From NCBI GenBank assembly GCA_028023455.1, contig JAQFVV010000180.1, positions 868,001 through 932,000 on the forward strand: 64,000 bases of DNA, given 5' to 3'. Position 1 is the stretch's first letter; each line of letters opens with the position of its first letter. This DNA comes from Epiperipatus broadwayi. Lineage: Eukaryota; Onychophora; Udeonychophora; Euonychophora; Peripatidae. Made by a program: the position numbers and the translations under genes. Shown here one piece after another: positions 1-10,950 of the stretch. The notes beneath the pieces are model-generated. The model did not search any database and was not told the origin of the DNA. It was given only the letters and a program-made list of their open reading frames with translations.

Positions 1-1480
1 TATGCATTATGTTTATAACTCAAAACTATTTTTACATTTGTATTATCTTTCAAAGCAACCTTTATTATTAAAGATTACATAGAAGTTTTTCGAGTCTACT
101 TACCCACTGTGAATACAAAGCATTCACTGTACAGAAAAAAACCAAAACAATTATTAATCTTGTTTACAAAAGCATACATTCCAGACAACAATTATGTCCA
201 CAAAAGGGTTACTGTAATCTTGCCCAATGTGTATCTGCACATGGATCTACATGGCCCAACTGCTGAGAAGTTATTTATAGCCCAATGATCCCACCCCCAG
301 GGCCCTGAAGCGAAGACTCAAGATTCAGCTGAATAGATGGACAGTCCAGCATTGCACCAACCACCACAATAGACAACCAAGTCCAAGGTCCAAGTCCACA
401 AGACAACAAATCCTCGACCCATAGCCAAGCTATGCAAAGATCATTCTGGATACCTCTGTCTCCCAATTTAACAGTCCAAATATGCAGGGACCAAATTCGA
501 TCTCCCTGCACAAAATTGGAAAGCCAACAAGGAAAACCTAACAAATAGTGAGCACAGATCTGCACTGCTCAAAACCAACCCACCAAGGAGGTGCAGCAGC
601 CCATCAGAAAGGAAAATGGTGCAGAAACTTTGACCAGGTATCCTTCCAGCAGGTTTTCAGGTAGAAGCAACAAATTGTCAACAGCCTGCATTATAAACCA
701 GACCCTAATGATTACCATCAGCCATCCTTGAGGAAGAAAGGAGGAGTGCAGACCGATGCCTGAAAAATATTACAAATTCCATCAAATGGCCTAAACCAGA
801 CCAACTGTCTTTTAAATGCTCTAAATCTAAAGTTAACTAACAAAACCTAATAATAGTGAGCGCAAATTGACCTAACAAATGATTCATCAAGGTGTGCAGT
901 AGCCCATCAGGGCAAAGTCCAAGTGAAGGTAGTAACTGTCACATGCCTGGCAGGTATTCCTGGGCTAGACAATGATCATTGACCACCCTCACACCAGAAC
1001 CAAGCCTTTCATGACCACCCTCACCACACCTGAGGAAAAAAAAGAGGAGTGCAAACTCATACCCAGCAATACATGCTGATCCTATTGAATTTCTTCTAAT
1101 CCTAGTTGAGTTCTGATCTTGATTCTTAATCAAAGTTCCAATTATAAAGTTTAACAGTTTGTATTTAGTCTTTGGGTTTTCCTTAATAATTTGAATCTAA
1201 AGGGATTAAGTAATTAACCATTTTAGAGTTTCTGTCTAGGCCCATAGCATCCTATTAATTCATTGTTATCTCTAAATCTGTTTTTTATCTTCTAATTCAC
1301 TTTATCGTAATTCTATTTCTATTTGAAACTTTTTGAAAAAAAAATATATTTTTTTGTGATGCCCCAATAGCACCAGAAGTGGCCCAATAACTTTTGATCT
1401 AATCACCATAAATTTCTAATTTTAAGCAGGAAGGAGCTTAAATCATAATCTATAATGTTTAATTCGTAATTTGGAATCAA
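1..1480. repeat. Diverged direct repeat, copy 1 (truncated by window edge)
   Basis: This stretch aligns by eye with 3287-4440 over most of its length. Shared landmarks include the run around 200-260 (copy 2 near 3440-3500), the 'cagctgaatagatgga' word near 328 and 3566, and the 'agtggcccaataactt' region near 1378 and 4337. The copies look roughly 70-80% identical, so they are old. Copy 1 carries an extra internal duplication: the 'gcagcagcccatcag' area near 592 recurs near 897. No open frame of interest and no clear TG..CA termini were found. It could be a pair of ancient LTRs or two copies of another dispersed repeat. Confidence 0.6.
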
Positions 1481-3286
1481 ATTAATATTTAAAGTAATTT
1501 TTTCCTTCCTGCTATGTTTGCCGCATTTGGCCACCTTTGGTTCGACATCACGATATCGTTACTTTTCCTTTATGAACGAAAAACATTTTTCCATGGTTTT
1601 TTATTAATCTTTGCATTTGGCATGTTTCTTCAACTGTTTTCCATCCTGCCTGACTGGTTTGCAGTTGTTGAAAGCTGTTTTATTTCTTGATATCAGTTTA
1701 AGTTTGAATTCTCAGGAATATCATCATTAAACATTTTTTCTTTGCTTTTATTTTCACAGGTATTGATTTTCTAGTCATTTCAAATTAATTCCATCATCAA
1801 AATTAGGATTTTTGTAATTATTTTCTATTTTGAGTCATTAGGTTACATTTTAAATTCATTTTCTAGGTTTTAATCTTGTTTCTGATTCTAGTAATTACTT
1901 ATATTAGCTTTTGCTTGATTAATGGTAGCCATTTGCATGGAATAAAACAATTGATAAATTGAGTTATTTTGAATTAATACTTATTTAAATTTTTTGAAAA
2001 GGTGTAACAGGTTAAAACAAGTAATCACTTATGTTTTATTATGCATCTTCTTACCAATTTCAGCCCTGAACATGTGAATCCTCCCATCCTTGTGGAGCCG
2101 GTGAACAGTGAACTGATCCTGCTGGCAACAGGAAGTGGACTTTTACATTTGTATTATTTTATGATTTAATACATTTTGACTTCTATTTTGAATATTCTCA
2201 ATCAAAACTAAAAGAACAAATTGAATCTGTGAATAACAATTATAAAATATTGAAGCTGTATATATATACATACATATATATGCTGGTTTCACCATTCACT
2301 GTCGACTAACTAAAGCCTCCTAGTCCAACCACAGTAAATGTATATCAAAATAAACGATGATGAATGGGTAAATAATTAAAAGTAGGGAGTAAGTCATAAA
2401 TTAAAACTGTTTAAAAAGTAATAAGAAAATAAAAAAATTAAATTCTTTTTTAGTTTTATTAAAATACATTTTTGACAAAAATTATAATGTATAAACAGAG
2501 AAGATTATATGGATAGATAAAACTAGATTTCTAAGATATAGAGACAAATAGGGAAGAAATTTAATTTAGAAAATTCATTAGATAAAAATGTAATTAAAAA
2601 TGTAAGATAATGGGGGGAAATGAAACAATAGGTATTGAAATGCAAAATGGCAATTAAGCAGGGTATAAATAAAGAACTTTCCTGTTGTTCTCTCTCTTAT
2701 ACTTGCTGAAGCTCTCCCACATTTTTTAGCGAAGAAAATCTGGTGCTCAACAACCTAATTGAATACTTTGATGGAATAGGTTTTTCCTGAGCTCCACAAA
2801 CATATCTTCTCCTGCTGCAAAGTACTTAAATATCATCATCCTTTTGTCTGATTTATATATAAGAAAGCTAAAATGCATTGTAAAGTAAAAGTGTGAGTAG
2901 GTCTTTTTGTCTCCACTTTCCCATCTGTCCCTGTGGCCAGAGTTAAAACAATATAACCAGCCAGAGAACTTGAAGAATTGTCTGAGTGATGCCTGCTGCC
3001 TATTAGTGAATAACTGCTACCTAAAACATACCCTGAAGATGAAAACTTAAAAATCAGATTTACAATGGATCATTCTTAGCAAGATAGACTCTGATATATA
3101 TATATATATTGCCACACACCTCTAGTTACTGGTAACTTGAACTTTCACTTAACTTTTTTCAGTTTCATTTAAACTTATAATTGTGTTTACTTTATTTAGT
3201 TTTTAAAATTGTATATATGGGTTTAAATGATCTAATCTGATATATTAATATTTTATTGTTTTTTTAAAAGGATAATGGCAACTCTT
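1481..3286. other. AT-rich spacer between the direct repeats
   Basis: About 1.8 kb with no long open frame. Two spots stand out. A G+C-richer island lies at about 2062-2150. A TATA-like word followed by a pyrimidine-rich stretch lies near 2660-2720 and resembles an LTR-type promoter. AT microsatellite runs sit near 2262-2280 and 3092-3109. I see nothing else that I can name. Confidence 0.4.
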
Positions 3287-4440
3287 AATCTTTCAAAAGT
3301 AACCTTTACTAGCTAAAAGATTACAAAAATTTTCGGGTACACTTACCCATTAAGGATTACAAAGTGTTCAATGTTACAAGGTAAAACAATTATTGACCAG
3401 ATTTATAAAAAGTACATATGCTTGATAACAATCATATCCATAAAAGGGTTGCTATAATTTTGTTTAATGTGTATCTGTACATGGGTCTACATGGCCCAAC
3501 CACCAAAGTCATCCATCATCCAATGATCCCCATCTCTGGGGCCCTGATGTAAAGACCCAACTGCTTCAGCTGAATAGATGGACATCCAACATTGCACTAA
3601 CCACCACAACAGGCAATGATGTCCAAGGCCATTAGATATTATATCCTTGACCACAGCTGAGCTGATTCCAGGTACCTCTATCTCCCAATTCAACAGTCCA
3701 AGTGAACAAAGACCACTTTCAGTCTACCTGCCCAAAATTGGAATGCCAACTGGAGAAAAAAATAACAAGTGCCAAGCACAGATCTGTACTGTTAAAAAAC
3801 AATCCATCAAGGGGATGCAGTGGCCCATCAGAGCAGAAACAGTGCTGAAAGCTTTGACCCTGTACCCTCCCAGCAGGTTTTCCAGGCAGCAGCAATAATC
3901 ACCAACAGTCTACACCCATAAACCAGATCCCCAATGACCACCATCATCGACCCCTGAGGACAAAATGAGTGCAAACCTGTGCCCATAAGTATTACAACAA
4001 AACTATTAAAAAGTCCTTCAGAGTTCACAGTGATTTTTATTTGTTGATACTAACTGGATTTTGCTTCTTTTGATTGTATTTTTAGGTCTTGATTAGTAAT
4101 CAAGGATTCAGTTGTATAATCTGAAAGTTTGTTGTTAAATTTTGGAATATTCTCAATAATTATTTCTTGGAAGAGGATGAATAATTTGCAGCTTCAATGT
4201 CTGTTTAGGTCTAAAACATCATTTCTACAAATTTTGTCTTTAAATCATTATTTTTTTATTCAAGAAACACTTCATTGTAATTCTATGTTGATTTGAAATT
4301 TTTTTTTATTTTTTGTGGTCCCCAATCCACCAAAAGTGGGCCAATAACTTCTGTTCTGATCATCAGAGAAACCTGATTTTGTGCAGGGAGATAGCTATAA
4401 TGGCGATTCTTAATGTGTCTAGATTACATGTAAAATGTCA
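3287..4440. repeat. Diverged direct repeat, copy 2
   Basis: Second copy of the repeat at 1-1480, in the same orientation. It lacks the internal duplication seen in copy 1, so it is shorter. The similarity fades near 4430. Short open frames inside it (for example on the + strand around 3647-3898) are not conserved in frame with copy 1 and are treated as chance. Confidence 0.6.
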
Positions 4441-5198
4441 TTTTTAATCGATTGCCATTATACTCATTTGAATTTTATATCTATTTAATTTTTTTTTTAT
4501 CAAGAGAAAAATGAAATGATTCTTGTATCTTGAAACATATATGTAAAATTTATAAAGGAAGAGCTGGGGTGGAGAACTAATTTAATTTAATTCATTATAT
4601 GTTTTATAATCAATCCGCTATATTCAAGATGGGATATTTAAAATTTCTCTTGAAGCTTCTGTGAATAAAAGATCTCTCTATCCATCTCCTTCCTACCATA
4701 TTTATTTTATTTATATATTTGTACTTACAAAGAAAGACACACAGAAAGCACTGCCGTTCTTTTGTTTTTAAATAATTAAATTTTTTCAGTTTATCATGAG
4801 CAATAAAATAAATACGATTATACATGTTAAATCTATTTTATATTTTTTAAAAAAAAATCCAATCCTGCATTTTATTTTTAAATGCTCTTTTAGTCAATAT
4901 GGGTTTTATTAATATATACACGATATAAGGAACCTGCTAATAGCTCTAAACATAAGAGTCTTAAATATTTATTAATTCTAGGGGTGAACTAGTTAAATAA
5001 TGATTAATTATTAATTAATATGCTGATCTTTCATATATTTCACATTAGTTCAAAGAGAAAGTAATAATTATTTTAATAGCGGATATTTTCTCAGTCTCAT
5101 AAAGTTTTGCATTCATATTTATTTCATACATATAGGTTCACAATTAAGATTTTAAAGTTTAACAGTCATTTGACTGTCTTTAATATTATATCATGCTA
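4441..5198. other. AT-rich, no gene recognised
   Basis: About 760 bases of A+T-rich sequence. A minus-strand open frame at 4610-4825 is lysine-, isoleucine- and tyrosine-rich, as expected from base composition alone. I see no repeat structure or motif here. Confidence 0.5.
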
Positions 5199-5262
5199 CT
5201 TGGTGATTCGTGGATATCTCAGTACTTATTCCTTGCTCCTATCATCATTGCTTCTGGGATTG

Positions 5263-5478
5263 TCATCGATGATATAATGAATCTCTAAAATCTTCAAATA
5301 GTATTACTGGACACAAGCACTTATACTTCAGTCCTGAGCTCGGATCACACTGTGGCAAACAAGTTCCATTTCTCAAACTATATGTTAGACCCAAAGTGCT
5401 ATCCAGCCTAAATTTAGGGTTAAATGAAGCCATTGTGCCCCAAGACTCATTTTCTAAACTAAAAAATTGAATCACCAA
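5263..5478 (-). pseudogene. Possible relic with an LRP-type EGF-like motif
   Basis: A 71-codon minus-strand frame contains a cysteine-rich stretch, NGTCLPQC followed by KYKCLCP. The spacing N-G-x-C-x3-C-x(n)-C-x-C-P resembles the EGF-like repeats of LDL-receptor-related proteins. Where the first cysteine of such a repeat would fall there is a tyrosine (TAT rather than TGT). The frame ends in TGA soon after and the upstream residues match nothing I know. The segment is bracketed by an 11-bp inverted repeat (CTTGGTGATTC at about 5199 and its complement at about 5470), which suggests mobilisation. It could be a degenerate exon, a captured fragment or chance; confidence is low. Confidence 0.25.
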
Positions 5479-7742
5479 GGATCACTATAGTTTATTATCC
5501 ATTATAGATTAAAACCTTGCTTTTTATATGATCAAAATATGGTAAACATAAATTTTCCAGGTCAGGACACCAGAGTGTTTCTTGTCGATTTATTTAAAAA
5601 TTTGTCATGAAGTATCAAATATATGGTGTCATAAAACTATTATAATGGTATAAAATATGTCGTTTCATTAATTTAAGATTAAAATAAAAACTAAGTTCGT
5701 AAATAAAAACTAAAAGCTAAAAAATTAAAGTGTTGTTAAACGTGTATACGTATATATATTCGCACAGATGCAAAACTTCAAAAAATTATTTTCTTTTTAA
5801 AAAAAATAAAAAAATAGTATTTGAATGTACTTTTTTATAAAAAAGTACAAGACCTAAAGATAAAGTATTTTTGTAAATGGAAATGATTGTGTTATAAATT
5901 AATTGAAAAGCAAACTAGCCCTTGGGGCTCTTATAGAAAAATAGGTCAGTTGAAAGATATAGATAAGAGAATAAAAAATAAATTAGATGTCCAATATAGA
6001 AGCAGCAATGAAGGCTCAGACCATAATGGAAATTATTGCAACAGGAAACTATGTTCAATGAATCCGGAGGAGTACTATAAAAAAAAAAATATTGAAATTA
6101 AGTGGAGTTCTAGCTTGATTTTTGTGAGAAGAGTGATAAGGTGCACTTGTCACTCTCTCTCACTTATTTTCAAATAAAATGACTGTAATACCAGGATTGA
6201 ACCAGCTTAGGCTCCTCCAGAACAACAGACTGGCCGTCAAATAGAGATGTCATGGGAATTGGCACCAGGAACCGTGATTCTCCTTCTGTAAGACATGAAC
6301 TATAAAATTTAAAAATAATTAAGAACTTTCATTCAAGCTTTTAATATTCAGAACCTAAATTTTAAAATGAACTCTTATCTGACTTTCAAACTGATAATTA
6401 ATGTTTAGATTTTATACATTTAAGATTTTAAAAAAATCATTTCCATTTTTATTTTTTTTATTTCTATTAATATTTATTTGTATAAATTATTTAAATGCAT
6501 TAAATTTAAGTTGAGTATTGATGCTTGCATAGATTCGTTCACATTTAATTATATTTTTGTTTTCATATTTGATTAAAATATATAGACATTCAGTAAATAA
6601 TGATATCTTATGTTGAATATCTAAAATGTATTTATTCGGATGTTTTTTTAGTTATTGGTGTCAATGCAGCATCTTATGATGCCATTTGGTTTCTTGTGAA
6701 TTCCCTCTGCAATTACATCAGTGACTATATTTTGATCATTTATGTTTATTTTGAAATGTTTTTGAGCGTGTAATCTATGTAGTCGATCTATGCTCAACAT
6801 TAAAAAACAAACTTTTATAAATCCATCTGTGCAAACTTATATAAATGTTAAATTTAAGTTGGGTGTGAATGGCTATATAGATTTGTAAAGTTATATTAAT
6901 TAATTAGGGGAGGGTAATCTTAGGTTATTTGTTTCGTAGTTAAATTAGGTCAATGGATTGGATATATTGTGGTGGTTAGTGGATGTGGTAGGAGATTCGC
7001 TACATGCAGGATCTCCATTATATGCCGCACACCCCTTTTTGCCTATGGAAGGGAATAGGAAGATGGAAAATGCAGTCCCTTCCTATGGAGTTTTTTTTAT
7101 TGTTCTTGCCGACAGACGTAGCATTCCTGTTTGATTGAGAGTCAATGTCTTCTCTAACCGTACTGTTCAGATGCACATTCCTGACAGTATGGTATCTTGT
7201 GCTGTCATATTTTCATGCTACATTGAATACATCAATGTATCAGATGAATTGACGCTGGTTTGACTGCGAACTTTTGGCCTAAGGTTAAATAAGGGATAAA
7301 ATATTTTCTTTTCAAATGCAAATCTATGTAGTTTATTCATACTCGACAATCTTAAAATAAATATAAAATTCATCTGTGTGGATGATTTAAAATCTTAAAA
7401 TAATAATTTAAAATAAAAGAATATTAAAATCAAAAATAATAAACGTTATTTCTCAAATTTTAAAATGATTATATATGTGTGTAAATAAATGTTGTTTGTG
7501 TTTTAATTACTGGGAGTGGCTTTTATTTTTTTATATTTAAGATACAAATTAAACAAGTTATATATATTATCTCTGCGTCTCCACTGAGCTAGTGATTTGG
7601 GCTAATGGTCTAAATAATAAATAAAAGTTGGATCTTTAACAGCGCGTATCTGCCTACTCTATAAATTTTCTAGATTCAAATGCCTAGATGGCGCCCTTGC
7701 AGTGTAGATACGGTAAGACTGTAAACTTCCACTTCGTAGACC

Positions 7743-8005
7743 ATTATACTATATTATAAAAAAATAATTAAATATCTGATAAAAAATAATTTATCAAAAT
7801 AATAACAACATTTTTATCCTAACAACATTCATAATTATTGTCCATTGTAATTTTTGCTTATACAAGTGATAAAATTTGCAAATTGGTGTCAGTTTGAAAA
7901 CTACAATGGGCAGTAATTATGAATGTTGGTAGGATTAATATGTTATTATTTTAATAAATTATTGTTTATCAGATATTTAATTATTTTTTATAATATAATT
8001 TTATG
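7743..8005. mobile_element. Small MITE nested at the centre of palindrome A
   Basis: About 260 bases form a near-perfect hairpin. The first ~105 bases (from 'atactatattat') are the reverse complement of the last ~105, with a spacer of roughly 45 bases around 7865-7895. The halves are clearly more alike than the surrounding arms, so this element is younger than palindrome A. It lies exactly where the left arm ends. No coding capacity. The target duplication cannot be read because both flanks are AT-rich. The + strand open frame at 7923-8105 is its low-complexity shadow. Confidence 0.65.
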
Positions 8006-8565
8006 CCACTGTGTATTTGATATTTTACATCAATTTTTTAAATTATTCTACAAGAAACACTGTTGTTGTGACTGGAAAATTCATGTTTACCCAAAATATT
8101 ATTGAGTAAATCTGAAAAATGTCCATTGGAGGTTTATCTTTATTTATCATTTAACTGCAGGCTAAATTTGAACATGGCCTCAATTCTACGTAACTAGTCT
8201 AACCAATTATCTGTCTTTTGTAATTTCACAATCAAATTATATTTTTCTGTCTCTCTCTTTCAAAGGAAAGCACCCAGTTGTTGGCTAGGCATAGTATTGT
8301 TTTATAGTTACAAACGAATTGTTTACATACATTATTTGGATCTTGCTAATGTATATCTGTATATCTCTGTTTGCTGCTGCAAGAAAAATAACTTGCAACA
8401 TTTTAAAATTTATTCTTCAAATTGTCATTTCTTTTGCTAATATAAATAGTAAACATTTATTCACTAATCTTATCAATATATTAATTGTCTGTGTTATTAT
8501 ATAACTTAAACCTGATTATTATATGTTAAAATTCCCTTTTGGATCTCATCTTTCCCTGACCACTG

Positions 8566-8690
8566 GGAATACATTAAAGAATTAATTCTTGTGAAGTTTG
8601 GGGAATAAGTTACTTGGTGGTAATCTGGAGGAGTAGGTGAGGTTCAAATCCCCTCTACCTATATCTCTTGTTAAGTTAAAGCAGCCCTAC
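8566..8690 (+). repeat. Possible tRNA-derived SINE fragment
   Basis: In the loop of palindrome A there is a clear B-box-like word, GGTTCAAATCCC, near 8641. About 45 bases upstream is a weak A-box-like stretch ('taagttacttggtgg' near 8609). This spacing suits an RNA polymerase III promoter from a tRNA, but the segment does not fold into an intact cloverleaf by eye, so I call it a possible SINE head rather than a tRNA gene. Confidence 0.25.
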
Positions 8691-8734
8691 TTTGCTTACC
8701 ATTACAATATATAATAAAATATGGAGTGTGTTTA

Positions 8735-8738
<4 letters not shown>

Positions 8739-8790
<52 letters not shown>
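8739..8790. repeat. (AT)n microsatellite
   Basis: About 50 bases of uninterrupted TA dinucleotide lie at the inner edge of the right arm of palindrome A. The repeat-tyrosine/isoleucine open frame that crosses it is an artefact. Confidence 0.9.
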
Positions 8791-8794
<4 letters not shown>

Positions 8795-10950
8795 GGTCAC
8801 GGAAATTTTGGTAGTGGGAGTCTTACCTTATCTGCCATACAGGGCACCACCAGGCTATTTGAACTTTGAAAATTTATATAGTAGGCAGATATGTGCTGTT
8901 AAGATCTAACTTTACATGATCTAACTTTACATATATGTTTTATTTCAACCGGTAGCCCATGCCACTACTAGCTCATGTAGACGCGGAGATTTAATAATAA
9001 TATAAATTTTTATAAGTTTTAATAAAGATTTATATTTTCAAAATATATATTAATATTTAAAAAAATAAAATAAGCCACTTCCAGTAATTAATACACAAAA
9101 CATTTATTAATGCACCTATAAATAAAATTGAGGAATAATTTATCTTTAGATTTTAATATTAATTTTTAAATTTAAATTACTATTTAAACAGTCTGCACAG
9201 ATGGACATTTTAATAAATTTTACTTTAGAATGTTGAGTATAGATAGGCTACATAGATTACTCAGTTAAAAACTTTTCAAAACAATCATTCAATCTCAGAC
9301 TAAAAGTTTGCAGCCAAACCAATGCCTGCTTCCAGATATATAGTCACAACCAATGCAATATGAAGATGCTAGTATAAAACCATGCTGACAGGAATGTGCA
9401 TTTGACAGTGTAATATTATTTTAAGGATATGATCCTCATCCAAGAATATGCATCTGTCTGGCAAAGGAATCTTGTATATAAAATAATTAAAGAGAAGTGC
9501 TACATATGGGGGAAAGCGGTCTATCTGCTGACTTATAGTCCCTATCCATAAAGCTAAAAAAGGGTCCATGGTGCAGGAAATATGTCTGTGTCCATTGCAA
9601 CACAGTGACTACATCTTTGGGTCATGCATTCAGTTGGGAATGTTGCCCTGTATGCTAAACAAGCTTCACATTACATTGATATAAATACCCATATATCCCT
9701 CCACCAGCATTGACCTAACTATGAAACAAATAGCCTGAAATAAAAGCCCTTTAAAATAAACATAAACGATTAAAATATAAAGTCATTGATGGAATTGCAG
9801 AGGGAAATTTAAACCCAATGGCATTCATCATAAGATGCCACATTGACACCAATAACTTAAAACTTATGCAAATAAATACGTTTGAACATTCAGCATGAGG
9901 TATCATATTTACCGATATCTATATATTTTAATGAATATGAAAAAAAAAAAATAATAATTAAACATTAATGAATCTATGCAGCCATCTACACCCAACTTAA
10001 ATTTAATACATTTAAATAATTTAGTCAATAAATATTAATAATAAAAAAAATGGAAATGATTAAATTAGCAAACTCAAATATATATAAAATTAAACATTAC
10101 GAATTGATTTTGAAATCTTAAAAGTCAGATAAAAGTTCTTTTTAAAATTTTGGTTTAGTTGATTATTAAAAGCTTGTCAAATTTTGATGAAAGTTATTAA
10201 TTACTTTTTTAAAGATTTTACAGTTCATAGCTTACAGTAGAAGAGCTCCCGGTTCCTGGTGTCAATTCCTGCAAAGTCTTTATTGGTCATACTTTCATGA
10301 AAGACCGGTCTGTTTTTCCAGAGATGGCCTTATCTGATTCAATCCTGGTACTATTTTATTGTAGAACCCATATGATTCGGGTCTACAATAGTGCCATTCA
10401 TAAATTAACAGCCACTACATTTGAAATAAGAGAGAGGGAAAAGTGTGTCCTTTCACCCTTCTCAAAAAAATCAAGCTGGAACTGTTCTTAATTTGGATAT
10501 TTTGCTTTTTATACCAATCGTCTGGATTCAATGAACAATGGTTTCCTGTTCCAATGATTTCCATTAGGGTCTGAGCATTGGTTGCTGCTTCTATTGGACA
10601 TTCTAATTTTTTTTATAAAAGCCCCAAAGGTCAGTTTGCTTTTTGTTTACTCTATAAAACAATCATTTCCATTTACTGAGATTACATAGGAATCTTTTAA
10701 CAAAAATATTTTGTCTTTAGATCTTGTAATTTTTTTATAAAAAAGTACGTTCAAATACTTTTTTTTTTTTAAAAAAAATACTTTTAACATTTTCCATCTC
10801 TGTGCAATATATTATATACATTAAACAACTCTTTTTAATTTTAGCTTTTAGTTTTTAATAAATTTATTTTTATTTACGAACTTAAGTTTTTTATTTTAAT
10901 TTTAAATTAATGTAACAGCATATTATATACCATTACAATATATATATAAG

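Larger units (their letters stand above)
5632..10950. mobile_element. Palindrome A: giant foldback-like inverted-repeat element
   Basis: The left arm (about 5632-7750) and right arm (about 8785-10950) are reverse complements over some 2.1 kb, centred near 8290. Landmarks pair up in the right order. The 5830-5850 'ttataaaaaagtac' stretch pairs with 10737-10750. The 6190-6290 tract (with 'gattgaaccag' and 'ggcaccagg') pairs with 10240-10350. The 7570-7735 tract pairs with 8800-8990. Identity is roughly 75-85% with many small indels, so it is an old structure rather than an assembly hairpin. I see no transposase. Long arms without coding are typical of foldback-type or non-autonomous TIR elements; the superfamily cannot be assigned. 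Confidence 0.7.

Noticed and set aside
8721-8909. Open frame dominated by Tyr-Ile repeats
   Set aside because: It translates an (AT)n microsatellite and the adjacent arm of palindrome A.
5632-10950. Palindrome as an assembly or library hairpin artefact
   Set aside because: The arms differ by many substitutions and indels and one carries a nested MITE. An artefact would give near-identical arms.
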